DNA of 64,000 bases from Alphaproteobacteria bacterium (GCA_022822665.1 JAJEAR010000064.1:62001-126000); one strand, 5' to 3'; shown: positions 1 to 8,908, numbered from the stretch's first letter. The notes: a model not told the origin generated them from the sequence alone. Made by a program: numbers and translations.

Positions 1-1
1 C

Positions 2-1033
2 GGCGCAGAGATCGGGGCCTACGCCGTGCGCTACCACGCCAAGCTGCCCCTGATCAGCGCCAGGACATCGCCGCTCTCCGGAATCCAGGAGGGCCTCGGC
101 GCGGCCGGGGCAATCAGCGCTCCTACATCCAATACCACAGCGGCCGTAACCCAGGAGGTGACCCAGGTCGTCACCCAGAGGGTCACTGCCGCGGTACAGG
201 CGGGCCAGCTTCCCGCCGCCGCGGCACCGGCGGCAATCCGGGCAGCGGTGACGCAAGCAGTGACGGCGCAGATGCGCGGCATCGCGAGCGCGGTTGCCAT
301 CGACCGGTACGCCGATCAGGCCTACTACTACCAGGAATATCCGGAGGGCCTGCCGCTGCTCGGCGTCAGCTTCAACACCCAGGCCGGGAACTGGGCCATC
401 CAGGGTGAATATTCCCTGCGGCCCAACGCGCCGCTGCAGCGGTCGGAAGATAGCCTGTTCGCCGATGGCCTGGCGCCGATCTTCCGGGCGCTCGCCCTGA
501 GCTCCGACCCGGCCGCCCTCGGCCAGTTCCTCGCCGGCTACCGGCCGTTCGAGGTGGTCGGCTACGTGGAGCGGAATGTCAGTCAGGCACAGGCGACAGT
601 CACGCGCGCCTTCGGACCGACGCTCGGGGCAAGCGCCATGATCCTGGTTGCCGAAGGCGCGGTGATGCACGTGCACGACATGCCGGACCGGGCAACCACA
701 CCGCTGGAGAGTCCCGCCGGCGGCGTCAGCAATGCCGACGAGTCCGCCGATGCGACCTCGCTGGGCTACCGGCTGTTGGCACGGCTCGAGTACAACAACG
801 TGATCGGAGCGCTGAACCTCTTTCCCTACCTGCAGTTCCGGCATGACGTCTGGGGCAACAGCCCGGCGCCCATCGGCCAGTTCGCCCAGGGCCGGGTCGC
901 GACCACCGTCGGCCTCAAGGCGGATCTGCTCTCGCAGTGGGAGTTCGACATCGGAGCAACGTTCTATTCCGGGGACTCCAACGAACTGAGTGATCGGGAC
1001 TACGTCTACACGTCCCTCAAGTACTCCTTCTGA
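2..1033 (+). CDS. DUF1302 family outer-membrane-type protein, 3' part (5' end outside window)
   Basis: The reading frame is open from base 2, so this is the C-terminal 343 residues of a longer protein; the first in-frame GTG (base 26) is internal. The text resembles the DUF1302 family: a GAYAVRYHAKLP-like segment at the left edge, then alternating aromatic and polar strands (GNWAIQGEYSLRP) and a terminal strand ending in Phe (TSLKYSF), as in outer-membrane beta-barrels. Between residues about 35 and 85 lies an Ala/Val/Thr/Gln-rich stretch with VTQxVTQxVT repeats, probably a long loop. It is followed 11 bases later by a DUF1329 gene, the usual partner. Family biochemistry is unsettled; a role in moving hydrophobic compounds across the outer membrane is inference. 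Confidence 0.8.
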   Translation, partial: GAEIGAYAVRYHAKLPLISARTSPLSGIQEGLGAAGAISAPTSNTTAAVTQEVTQVVTQRVTAAVQAGQLPAAAAPAAIRAAVTQAVTAQMRGIASAVAIDRYADQAYYYQEYPEGLPLLGVSFNTQAGNWAIQGEYSLRPNAPLQRSEDSLFADGLAPIFRALALSSDPAALGQFLAGYRPFEVVGYVERNVSQAQATVTRAFGPTLGASAMILVAEGAVMHVHDMPDRATTPLESPAGGVSNADESADATSLGYRLLARLEYNNVIGALNLFPYLQFRHDVWGNSPAPIGQFAQGRVATTVGLKADLLSQWEFDIGATFYSGDSNELSDRDYVYTSLKYSF

Positions 1034-1044
1034 GGAATGCAGCC

Positions 1045-2406
1045 ATGTATCCAGCGATTCTCGGGGTCGTTCTCGCGCTTGCCGTGGCCATCGGTCCGGC
1101 CGGTCAGGCAACTGCAAAGATCACGAAACAGGAAGCGGATCGCCTCGACCAGGACCTGACCCCGCTCGGGGCAGAGCGCGCCGGCAACGCGGACGGCAGC
1201 ATTCCGGCCTGGGACGGCGGGATCACCAGCCCGCCCGATGGCTATTCGCTGGGAGACCATCACCAGGATCCGTATGCCGATGACCAGCCGGTGATGGTCA
1301 TCGACGGGTCCAACCTCGACCAGCACCGGGACCGGCTGTCGGTGGGTCACCAGCGGATGCTCGAGCTCTATCCCAGCTTTCGCATGAACGTCTATCCGAC
1401 CCGGCGCAGCGCCTCGGCGCCGCAACGCGTCTACGACGCCACCCGGCGGGTCGCCGAGACCGCAACCCTGGTCGATGACGGCAACGGCGTTGCCGGGGCC
1501 ACGGTCGGCATCCCGTTCCCGATCCCCTCCAGCGCGCTCGAGGTGATGTGGAACCACCTGCTGCGCTACCGCGGCGAAACCGTGAAGTGCGAGCTTGGCC
1601 AGGCGGCGGTGACCAGGGGGGGCGACTACACGGTGGTCCGCATCAATGTCGAGGCAGAGATCCGGTACTCCCTGCCCGACATGACCGAAGACGAGCTCGG
1701 CAATATCATGATCTACTTCCGCCAGAGCGTCCTGGCGCCGGCACGTCTCGCCGGCGGCATCGTGCTGGTGCACGAGACCATGAACCAGGTGCGTGAACCG
1801 CGGAAGGCCTGGGTCTACAACCCTGGCCAGCGACGGGTCCGCCGGGCTCCGAACGTCGCCTACGACAACCCGGGCACGACCAGCGACGGTCTTCGTACCG
1901 CCGACCAGTTCGACATGTTCAACGGCGCGGTCGACCGCTACGACTGGACGCTCGTCGGCAAGAAGGAAATCTACGTCCCCTACAACTCGTACCGGGCGCA
2001 CAGCGACCAGCTGTCACTGTCCGACATCCTCACACCCCTGCACGCCAACCCGGATCACCTGCGTTACGAGTTGCACCGGGTGTGGGTGGTCGATGCGGTG
2101 CTGCGTGACGGTGCGCGTCATCTCTACAAGCGCCGGACCTTCTACATCGACGAGGACTCCTGGCAGATACTGGTCGTCGACCTCTACGACAATCGGGACC
2201 AGCTCTGGCGGGTGTCCGAGGGCCACGTCATCAACTACTACGAGAAACCGCTGATCTGGCCAACGCTGGAGACCCATACCGACCTGCAGGCCGGTCGTTA
2301 CCTCGCGCTCGGGCTGAACAACGATACCGAGATGTGCACATTCGACTCGGACGTTACCTCCCGGGACTTCTCGCCGGCCGCCCTTCGCCGCGCGGGACGC
2401 CGCTGA
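1045..2406 (+). CDS. DUF1329 domain-containing exported protein
   Basis: 453 residues. The N-terminus is a Sec signal peptide (hydrophobic core at residues 4-18, Ala-x-Ala near 22-24). The mature start ITKQEADRLDQDLTPLGAERAGNADGSIPAWDGG and the later YEKPLIWPTLETHTDLQAGRYLALGLNNDTE-type text match DUF1329, a family structurally likened to LolB-type lipid-binding folds. The protein should be periplasmic or outer-membrane associated. It sits 11 bases after the DUF1302 gene and 23 bases before a YCF48-like gene. A GAGGA sequence precedes the ATG. The precise substrate is unknown. Confidence 0.85.
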   Translation: MYPAILGVVLALAVAIGPAGQATAKITKQEADRLDQDLTPLGAERAGNADGSIPAWDGGITSPPDGYSLGDHHQDPYADDQPVMVIDGSNLDQHRDRLSVGHQRMLELYPSFRMNVYPTRRSASAPQRVYDATRRVAETATLVDDGNGVAGATVGIPFPIPSSALEVMWNHLLRYRGETVKCELGQAAVTRGGDYTVVRINVEAEIRYSLPDMTEDELGNIMIYFRQSVLAPARLAGGIVLVHETMNQVREPRKAWVYNPGQRRVRRAPNVAYDNPGTTSDGLRTADQFDMFNGAVDRYDWTLVGKKEIYVPYNSYRAHSDQLSLSDILTPLHANPDHLRYELHRVWVVDAVLRDGARHLYKRRTFYIDEDSWQILVVDLYDNRDQLWRVSEGHVINYYEKPLIWPTLETHTDLQAGRYLALGLNNDTEMCTFDSDVTSRDFSPAALRRAGRR

Positions 2407-2429
2407 CCCGCCCTCGCGGCCGGCCCGCC

Positions 2430-3386
2430 ATGGGACGGCTCATCCTCGTGGCCGCAGGACTGGCCATGATCGTGCTGGAAGGCGCGGCGGCGTACGCCGA
2501 CTGTGCGGCGCCATCCGTTACCGCCCCGCTCGCAAGCCGTTCACTGCTTCTCGACGGCGCCGACACCGGCAACAGCCTGGTGGTGGTCGGTGACCGGGGA
2601 CATGTCCTCGTCTCGGCCGACGATGGAGCGACCTGGAGCCAGTCGACGGTGCCGACCCGGGCCCTGCTGACCGCGGTCGACTTTGCCGGCACGCAGGATG
2701 GCTGGGCCGTCGGGCATGACGCTGTCATCCTGCGCACCAGCGACGGGGGTGCAACCTGGCGGATCGTGCACTGCGCGCCCGAGGAGGAACGCCCGTTGCT
2801 CGACGTCTGGTTCAGGGATGCAAGGACCGGGTTTGCGGTGGGCGCCTACGGCTATTTCCTCGAAACCCGGGACGGCGGCGAGACCTGGCACTCCCGCTTC
2901 ATCAGCGATGACGACTTTCACCTGAACGTGCTGGTCCCTGCCGACCCCGACGGCACCCGGTTGTTCATCGCCGGGGAAGCCGGCGCCATCTACCGCTCCG
3001 ACGATGCCGGACGGACATGGCGGGCACTTCCGTCTCCCTATGCCGGATCCTGGTTCGGAGCCATCGCGCTCGACCGGGACAGGCTGGTGCTGGCCGGGCT
3101 GAAGGGTCGCCTGTTCCAGTCGACCGACGCCGGCGAAACCTGGTCCAGGATCGCGACCGGGGTACAGTCGGCCCTGACCGGAATGCTGCGCCTCGATGAC
3201 GGCCGGCTCCTGCTGACCGGCCTCGAGGGAGTGATCCTCACCCTCGACCCTCGCAACCCCGACAGCCGGCTCGACCGGCTTCCCGCGAGGCCGGCACTTG
3301 CCGGAGCGCTCGAACTCGCAAACCGGTCGGTCCTGCTCTTCGGCCAGTCGGGAGTACTGCGGCATCGAACCGGCGGCAGGGACTAG
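2430..3386 (+). CDS. YCF48/HCF136-like beta-propeller protein (BNR-type repeats)
   Basis: 318 residues. It has a signal peptide (MGRLILVAAGLAMIVLEG, cleavage after AYA near residue 23), then repeated motifs of the form S.DDGATW, TSDGGATW, RDGGETW, SDDAGRTW, STDAGETW spaced about 40-45 residues, each followed by a WAVG- or FAVG-type strand. These are sialidase-like blades, as in YCF48 proteins. I chose the ATG at 2430 because it begins the signal peptide; an upstream in-frame start would overlap the DUF1329 gene. In the plant and cyanobacterial family the propeller assists assembly of membrane complexes. Here an assembly or scaffold role for the adjacent RND exporter is inferred from context only. 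Confidence 0.83.
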   Translation: MGRLILVAAGLAMIVLEGAAAYADCAAPSVTAPLASRSLLLDGADTGNSLVVVGDRGHVLVSADDGATWSQSTVPTRALLTAVDFAGTQDGWAVGHDAVILRTSDGGATWRIVHCAPEEERPLLDVWFRDARTGFAVGAYGYFLETRDGGETWHSRFISDDDFHLNVLVPADPDGTRLFIAGEAGAIYRSDDAGRTWRALPSPYAGSWFGAIALDRDRLVLAGLKGRLFQSTDAGETWSRIATGVQSALTGMLRLDDGRLLLTGLEGVILTLDPRNPDSRLDRLPARPALAGALELANRSVLLFGQSGVLRHRTGGRD

Positions 3387-3428
3387 CGCGATGCCCGCTC
3401 GCGCAGCCCCGGCCTGGAACGTGCGGTG

Positions 3429-5735
3429 ATGCCGGATCCCGGAGCCCTGCTGTTTCGTTACCGGCGCACCGTGCTCGCCGTCTTCCTGGCGGCAAGCCTC
3501 TTCATGGGGTGGTGCGCCTCGGAGTTCAGGCTCGACGCCGGGTTCACCAAGCTCATTCCGGTCAACCACGAGTACATGCAGACCTTCCTGCAGTACCGGG
3601 ACGAGTTCGGCGGCGCCGACCGGGTCGCGATCGCGATCATGGCGCGCGACGGCAACATGTTCACACCTGAGTTCTTCGAGGTGCTGCGGGCCGTCACCGA
3701 CGCCACCTTCTTCATCCCCGGCGTCGACCGGACCCAGGTCTACTCGGTGCTGACACCCAATGTCCGGTTCATCGAGGTGGTCGAGGACGGAGTGGTGGCG
3801 GGCGACGTGGTTCCGGCCGACTTCACGCCCGACGAATCCGGCCTGGCCCGGGTCCGGGAGAACATCATCAAGGCCGGGGTGGTCGGACGGCTGGTCGCCA
3901 ACGACCTCGGGGGCGCACTGGTCAGCGCCAAGCTCCAGGAGTTCCACCCGAACACCGGCGATCGGCTCGACTACGTGGAGGTGGCCAATGCGCTCGAGGG
4001 CATCCGTGCGGATGCCGCCGCCCGCGCGGATGTCGACGTCCACATCATCGGGTTCGCAAAGCTCGTCGGCGACATCTCCGACGGTTCCACCCGGGTGGTC
4101 GGATTCTTCGGGCTGACCCTGCTGATCACCTTCCTGTTCGTGCTTGCCTACACCCGCTCGGTGCGCCTGACCCTGCTGCCGCTTGGCTGTTCCCTGGTCG
4201 CGGTGCTCTGGCAGATAGGAGGGTTGACCGCGCTCGGTTTCGGGCTCGACCCGATGTCGATCCTGGTGCCATTCCTGGTCTTTGCAATCGGTGTCAGCCA
4301 CGGCGTGCAGATGGTGACAGCGATCTGCTCGGAGATGCTCGAGGGCCGTCCGGCACTCGATGCCGCCCGGGCCGGGTTCCGACGCCTGCTGCTGCCCGGC
4401 ATCGTGGCGCTGGCGTCGGACTCGGTCGGGTTCATGACCATCGCCTTCATCGAGGTCCAGGTGATCCGCGAGATCGCGATGACCGCGAGCCTCGGCGTGG
4501 CTGCCGTGATCCTGACAAACCTGCTCCTGCTGCCGGTCCTCCTCTCGTTCATCGAGATGTCGGAGCGCGAACGCCGCGCGGCGGGGAGCCGGGACGACAG
4601 GCTCAGGCCGCTGTGGACCCGGATCGCGCGGGTGGCGCACCGGCGCCCCGCCGCGACCGTCATCCTCACCGCCGTGGTCCTGTTTGCCGTCGGGGCCTGG
4701 CATGCTCCGAAGGTGCGGGTCGGCGATGAGCATCGCGGCGTGCCCGAACTGCGTGAATCGGCGGTCTATAACCGCGACGCGACCGTGATCACCGACCGGT
4801 TCGCCATCGGGGTCGACGTGCTGACGGTGATCGGCGAGGCGGCGACGGAAGCCTGTATCGATCACACGGTGATGACCGTGCTCGACGAGTTCGAATGGCG
4901 CATGCGCAACATCGAGGGCGTGCAGTCGGTGCTCGGACTCGCCGGCGTGGCCAAGGGCATCCACGCCGGATGGAACGAGGGCAACCTGAAGTGGAGAACC
5001 CTGCCCCGGAACCAGTACTCGATGGTGCAGGCAGTCTCGCCGGTCCACACCGGGAGCGGATTGCTGAACACCGACTGCAGCGTGATGCCGGTCCACATTT
5101 ACACCGCGGACCACAAGGCCGAGACCATCGAACGCATCGTGGCGCAGGTTAAGGCGTTCGAACGCGACACCCCCGACGGGCACATCCGCTTCCGGCTGGC
5201 ATCGGGAAATGTCGGGGTCATGGCGGCAACCAACGAGGAGGTGGATGCGGCGCAGTTCCCGATCCTCGGCTACGTGTCGGGCGCGGTCATCCTGCTGTGC
5301 CTGCTCTCGTTCCGGTCGGCGCCGGCGACGATCTGCATCATCGTGCCGCTGGCACTGGCATCGGTGCTTGCCTACGCGCTGATGGCGTTCATGGAGATCG
5401 GGCTCAAGATCTCGACCCTGCCGGTGGTGGCACTCGGGATCGGCATCGGGGTCGACTACGGCATCTACATCTATGGCCGGCTGCGCGAGTTCCTGCGCTC
5501 GGGCCTCGGCTTCGCCGAGGCTTACGCCGCGACCCTGTCCTCCACCGGCGCCGGGGTCACCCTGACCGGCCTGACGCTGGCTGCCGGCGTTGCGACCTGG
5601 TGCGTATCCCCGCTCAAGTTCCAGGCTGACATGGGCATCGTTCTGACCTTCATGTTCCTGGTCAACATGATCGGAGCCGTGGTGCTGCTGCCGGCCATCG
5701 GCGCGTGGCTCGTCCGCAGTCCGTCGCGCAGCTGA
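3429..5735 (+). CDS. RND superfamily exporter (MMPL/hopanoid-exporter-like permease)
   Basis: 768 residues. The classic RND duplicated layout is visible: TM1 at residues about 14-32, a periplasmic loop to about 215, a block of five helices (about 218-385), a short cytosolic linker rich in Arg/Glu, TM7 near 415, a second periplasmic loop to about 610, and a second helix block ending at the C-terminus. Repeated signatures include GLDPMSILVPFLVFAIGVSHG and its counterpart VVALGIGIGVDYGIYIYGRL. The length matches the family of predicted exporters of sterol-, hopanoid- or fatty-acid-like compounds rather than the 1000+ residue AcrB type. It is the last gene of the quartet, 42 bases after the YCF48-like gene. 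Confidence 0.87.
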   Translation: MPDPGALLFRYRRTVLAVFLAASLFMGWCASEFRLDAGFTKLIPVNHEYMQTFLQYRDEFGGADRVAIAIMARDGNMFTPEFFEVLRAVTDATFFIPGVDRTQVYSVLTPNVRFIEVVEDGVVAGDVVPADFTPDESGLARVRENIIKAGVVGRLVANDLGGALVSAKLQEFHPNTGDRLDYVEVANALEGIRADAAARADVDVHIIGFAKLVGDISDGSTRVVGFFGLTLLITFLFVLAYTRSVRLTLLPLGCSLVAVLWQIGGLTALGFGLDPMSILVPFLVFAIGVSHGVQMVTAICSEMLEGRPALDAARAGFRRLLLPGIVALASDSVGFMTIAFIEVQVIREIAMTASLGVAAVILTNLLLLPVLLSFIEMSERERRAAGSRDDRLRPLWTRIARVAHRRPAATVILTAVVLFAVGAWHAPKVRVGDEHRGVPELRESAVYNRDATVITDRFAIGVDVLTVIGEAATEACIDHTVMTVLDEFEWRMRNIEGVQSVLGLAGVAKGIHAGWNEGNLKWRTLPRNQYSMVQAVSPVHTGSGLLNTDCSVMPVHIYTADHKAETIERIVAQVKAFERDTPDGHIRFRLASGNVGVMAATNEEVDAAQFPILGYVSGAVILLCLLSFRSAPATICIIVPLALASVLAYALMAFMEIGLKISTLPVVALGIGIGVDYGIYIYGRLREFLRSGLGFAEAYAATLSSTGAGVTLTGLTLAAGVATWCVSPLKFQADMGIVLTFMFLVNMIGAVVLLPAIGAWLVRSPSRS

Positions 5736-6302
5736 CGCCGGATATTCGCCCGGGGCGCACCTTCCGCAAAATCGGTGTTCGAGACCACCCTGTGGCGCGG
5801 TGCCTGCAGGCGTCACGCCCCGTAACGACGGCCAGCCACTTTCGTCGTCGTCGTCTGCGTCTCCACGCCGCACACCCGGCACGATTGTCGATGCGTGGTC
5901 CCCGAGGTCGCCGTTCCTGACGAGAATGACGGTCCGCGGACCATCGCCTGATCCAACCGCTTGCTCGAGAGCCGAACCAAAGACACCGCGACCGGCCGGC
6001 GTGCCGGCGCCGATGACACCTGCAGGCAAGACACACCTGTGCGCCTCGCCCTGGAACCGCGGGGCGGGAAACCGCGTGCAACTGGACCGAGCAGATGCGA
6101 GGCACCGACCGTACGCCGCTCCGCTTGATGTCCGGCCAGGGTGCGCGAAACGCACCGGATGCCAGGCACCGTTACCTGCACGACACCCGCGATCATCCTT
6201 GTCCGCACGCCGGCGCCAGACGTGCCCGCGGGACCCTGTACCTGGCTGCGGCGAACTTCGGCATCCGGATGCCAGAACGGATCCGGTTCCAGACCCGGAC
6301 CC
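5736..6302. other. Intergenic, no gene recognised
   Basis: This stretch of 567 bases separates the end of the RND gene from the convergent RNA ligase gene. Open frames exist on both strands but have no recognisable protein motifs and no good ribosome-binding sites. No T-tract terminator was seen. It may be remnant DNA at the edge of the accessory island. Confidence 0.5.
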
Positions 6303-6959
6303 TTAATGCCGGTTCCGCACGACCCGGCACGGCTTCCAGTTCCGGCTCCAGTGTATGTCAGACTGGACATGTCCTGCACGCACACTCTTGCAGACATTCC
6401 GCGGGAAGTCCTGCTCGGCAAATCCACAGGCCAGGCGCAAGACAATACCCTCGCGTTCACCTCCGAGCACGGAAGGTTCCATGTGGGCTCGTTCGACAAA
6501 CCCGCGAATTTCCTCAACTGAGTGAAAACATCCTCTAAACAAAACGGGCACGGTTGGAATGTTCTTGCCGTGAGCATAGGCTTCCAATTCCGAAAATGAC
6601 GAGAATGTTCCCCTTCCGTCCCGCAGCGCGAAGGCATAGTAGGTTCGGTCCTCCGGTACCGGATCATACGCGATGCTGTGCACAGCGTAGATGTCTTCTC
6701 CATAAAGATGAACGTCCGGCTCCGTGACCTTCCAGGCGTGGTGCTTCTTTACCATCGCCATCCACCCGGCATCACTGGGCGCGGAAACACTGCGGCCGTA
6801 GACCTTGCTCGCGTGCAACAGGGTATTGCCCCCATCCAGCTTTTCCGTCGCAATCACATCCGCGCCGACAAAATGCTGCGGATCCGCATGTACCCTCCCG
6901 TCGCGGCCAAGACCCGGTGACCACGGCCAATAGCGCGTGCTTGGGTATTTGCGCGTCAC
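6303..6959 (-). CDS. RNA ligase, Rnl2/PF09414-like nucleotidyltransferase
   Basis: 218 residues from a GTG start. All covalent nucleotidyltransferase motifs are visible: motif I EKLDGGN with nucleophile Lys40, motif III LYGEDIYA (Glu88), motif IIIa YYAFALRD (about 107-114), motif IV EGIVLRL (170-176) and motif V KSVR (191-194), followed by AGHVQSDIHW, typical of this branch. The start KYPSTRYWPWSPG just after the GTG is how these ligases usually begin, with AGCGGA upstream. A TTG start at 7031 is also in frame but adds 24 unmatched residues and overlaps the previous gene by 35 bases. The family seals RNA 3'-OH/5'-phosphate ends using ATP. It is the last gene of a three-gene minus-strand operon; a repair role is inferred. 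Confidence 0.85.
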   Translation of the reverse strand: MTRKYPSTRYWPWSPGLGRDGRVHADPQHFVGADVIATEKLDGGNTLLHASKVYGRSVSAPSDAGWMAMVKKHHAWKVTEPDVHLYGEDIYAVHSIAYDPVPEDRTYYAFALRDGRGTFSSFSELEAYAHGKNIPTVPVLFRGCFHSVEEIRGFVERAHMEPSVLGGEREGIVLRLACGFAEQDFPRNVCKSVRAGHVQSDIHWSRNWKPCRVVRNRH

Positions 6960-6996
6960 AGGAATTCCGCTGCCAAACCACTGGTGAATCGGTGTA

Positions 6997-7503
6997 TCAT
7001 CTGCATGCGTGCTGCGGACAAAGCTGTTCAACAGTTACATCCAGGCACTCGGTCAAGGTTTGTTGCTCACTCCAGTCACTGTCAGTGGCATTTACAATCG
7101 TTGCGCGCGAAACCACCGCGACCGCCAGGAACTTTCGGTCCGATGGATCCAGTTCATTTGCCGGGCGTTCTTCGAACTTTTTCCGCTCGTCCTCGCTTGG
7201 CGTGACCGTGACTCTTTTCACCTTCCGGTTTTTGTACTGATGATCAAACAGATACTTGAAAAATGCATCTCCCACGCCCGGTGCGCCGGAAAACCTGAGG
7301 TGCTTTCGATACTCTTGCATGATCTGCCCTTGGTCATCCAATACCACGACCTTTCCTCTCGTTAACGACAGAATCATCTGCACACACGCTCTTCGGCATG
7401 CATAATCAGCATGGGTGTTACATCCGTTCGCCGCGACAGCCATATTGGTATCAACAACAAATGCAACCTCAACTCCCTGCCATACGTCTTTGCAATGCCG
7501 CAT
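6997..7503 (-). CDS. PIN-like nuclease domain protein
   Basis: 168 residues. The acidic positions expected of a PIN active site can be seen: VVDTN (Asp18), IMQEYRKH (Glu64), DPSDRKFLAVAV (Asp119/Asp122) and NATDSDW (Asp141/Asp143), with the alternating beta-alpha pattern between them. I chose the ATG at 7503, which leaves a normal 17-residue lead before VVDTN and overlaps the ATPase gene by 35 bases. The ATG at 7578 is in frame but would overlap by 110 bases and lacks a ribosome-binding site. PIN enzymes are metal-dependent RNases, often toxins. Its position between an ATPase and an RNA ligase suggests regulated RNA cleavage (inference). Confidence 0.72.
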   Translation of the reverse strand: MRHCKDVWQGVEVAFVVDTNMAVAANGCNTHADYACRRACVQMILSLTRGKVVVLDDQGQIMQEYRKHLRFSGAPGVGDAFFKYLFDHQYKNRKVKRVTVTPSEDERKKFEERPANELDPSDRKFLAVAVVSRATIVNATDSDWSEQQTLTECLDVTVEQLCPQHACR

Positions 7504-8821
7504 CCGCAATCGCCGTAATCTCTCCCAGTTCGTCTCCAAAGAAGTTCTCAGGCCAGTTTTCGACCTCTCCCCATTCATTGAGGATCAGGTCTTCCACCTT
7601 GGCCCTGCCCCTGTCGGTCGAAACGAAGTACAGTTTCAGATCATCTGCCGACACCTGTTCTTCCGCTACCCGCCTCTGTAGCCGGCGCAACAAATGCTCA
7701 CTGTGACTTTCCACCACGATCTGCACGTTTCTGGTCCGGGCAACGTTGAGCATGACGTCTGCAAGTCCCGCCTGCACGGCAGGATGCAGATGGATCTCCG
7801 GCTGTTCCATAAGTACCAGTGATCCCTCGGGAACATAGTACAAGAGAACCAACGCAGGCAGCACTTGAGAGACGCCAAACCCTACGTCCGTTAGTGCCCT
7901 CGGCGCACTGTCCCGGGTCGTCTTCACACTGGCATGGTACAGGTTGGTTCCCTCCGCTATCTCCTTGATTTGGAATTCCCGAACAAGGTCCATCTTCTGC
8001 AACCAGTAGGCAATCATTTCCTCAAAAGACCGCCTCTTCATTCTTTTGCCGAGGCTTCTCGTCTCCCCGTCACGAGCGGCAGAAAGTATCGCATCCACGG
8101 TGCGTTCGCCGCGTGGCCCAACGTCCAGAGGGCTTGAACCTGCCCAATGATATTCACGCCGAGGATATTCGCGCAAAGGGCCAAGGTAGAATATTGAGTC
8201 CATGAGGGCCTCGTATTTCAACACAAAGTCCCACAAAAAGTCCGTATTTTGATATAAATTCCTGACATCATCGGGAAACAGATGTGTCTTTACAGGTGAA
8301 GACAGCGGCCGTGCCCTACCTGTATTGCGCTTAAATTTAAACTCTGTATTTTGTGTTTCGAGATTGTATTTGTTCTTCCCTCCATGCACCAGGCGGAATT
8401 CCGCACCACCAAACCTGTATTCCAATCGGTGTGTCCAGAGTCGATCCTGCCGCAGGCCTACTTCACACGTTGTTTCGATGATGTCGCCCTCGAGCATTCC
8501 TTGTCCTGGGGCCTGCATGGGCTCGTCTATTGTCAAGCTGTCAGGCAATGACCATTCCAGGGTCCAGGCCATGCTTTTCTGTTTGTCATGCATATGCACG
8601 GCATCCGTGAAGGTTCCGAGGTTTACCAGATCGGTCGAGCTGCCAAAGTCGAGCACCAGTCCACGGTCCGTCGCATTCCTGGTTTGCTTCAGCAGCAGGA
8701 GAAGTTGGAGAAGGCTGCTTTTTCCGGAGCTATTGGTTCCAAAAATACCGGTTATGCGTCCAAAGCTGATTTCAGCCTGTTGCCAGGCCTTGAAATTGGA
8801 GAGGTGCATGCGCTTGAGCAT
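7469..8821 (-). CDS. AAA15/DUF3696-type ABC-fold ATPase, defence-like
   Basis: 450 residues. It has a RecF/OLD-like head: N-terminal LSNFKAWQQAEI, Walker A GTNSSGKSS (28-36), signature-like DVGFGVSQ (312-319), Walker B LMEQPEIHLHP (about 337-347) and the H-loop ESHSEHLL (371-378). The C-terminal NWPENFFGDELGEI is the hallmark of DUF3696 ATPases. There is no TOPRIM nuclease domain, so effector activity would have to come from a partner, here the overlapping PIN-like gene. The start at 8821 is fixed by AAGGAG eight bases upstream; an in-frame ATG at 8887 lacks one. Codon use and base composition are less GC-biased than the neighbours, consistent with horizontal transfer. Anti-phage sensing is inferred from related ATPase families. 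Confidence 0.85.
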   Translation of the reverse strand: MLKRMHLSNFKAWQQAEISFGRITGIFGTNSSGKSSLLQLLLLLKQTRNATDRGLVLDFGSSTDLVNLGTFTDAVHMHDKQKSMAWTLEWSLPDSLTIDEPMQAPGQGMLEGDIIETTCEVGLRQDRLWTHRLEYRFGGAEFRLVHGGKNKYNLETQNTEFKFKRNTGRARPLSSPVKTHLFPDDVRNLYQNTDFLWDFVLKYEALMDSIFYLGPLREYPRREYHWAGSSPLDVGPRGERTVDAILSAARDGETRSLGKRMKRRSFEEMIAYWLQKMDLVREFQIKEIAEGTNLYHASVKTTRDSAPRALTDVGFGVSQVLPALVLLYYVPEGSLVLMEQPEIHLHPAVQAGLADVMLNVARTRNVQIVVESHSEHLLRRLQRRVAEEQVSADDLKLYFVSTDRGRAKVEDLILNEWGEVENWPENFFGDELGEITAIADAALQRRMAGS

Positions 8822-8829
8822 GTTTGCCA

Positions 8830-8835
8830 CTCCTT
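8830..8835 (-). promoter_or_regulatory. Ribosome-binding site of the ATPase gene
   Basis: The minus strand reads AAGGAG here, eight bases before the ATG at 8821. This consensus Shine-Dalgarno site decides the start against the in-frame ATG at 8887. Confidence 0.75.
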
Positions 8836-8891
8836 CAGGTGCGATCCAACTGCAACAGGGACACGCTGGCAAAACGGGTTTGATCATCCGG

Positions 8892-8908
8892 CAGGCCGAA
8901 CCGGCCTG
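8892..8908. repeat. Short perfect inverted repeat in the ATPase operon leader
   Basis: Arms CAGGCCG and CGGCCTG are separated by AAC. The element lies about 70 bases upstream of the ATPase start codon. It could be an operator or a leader hairpin; nothing further can be said from sequence. Confidence 0.4.

Noticed and set aside
2541..6155. Very long open frame on the minus strand (about 1200 codons)
   Set aside because: It is antisense to the YCF48-like and RND genes, whose plus-strand translations show clear families. Its text is Gly/Arg/His/Asp-rich, typical of GC-rich shadow frames.
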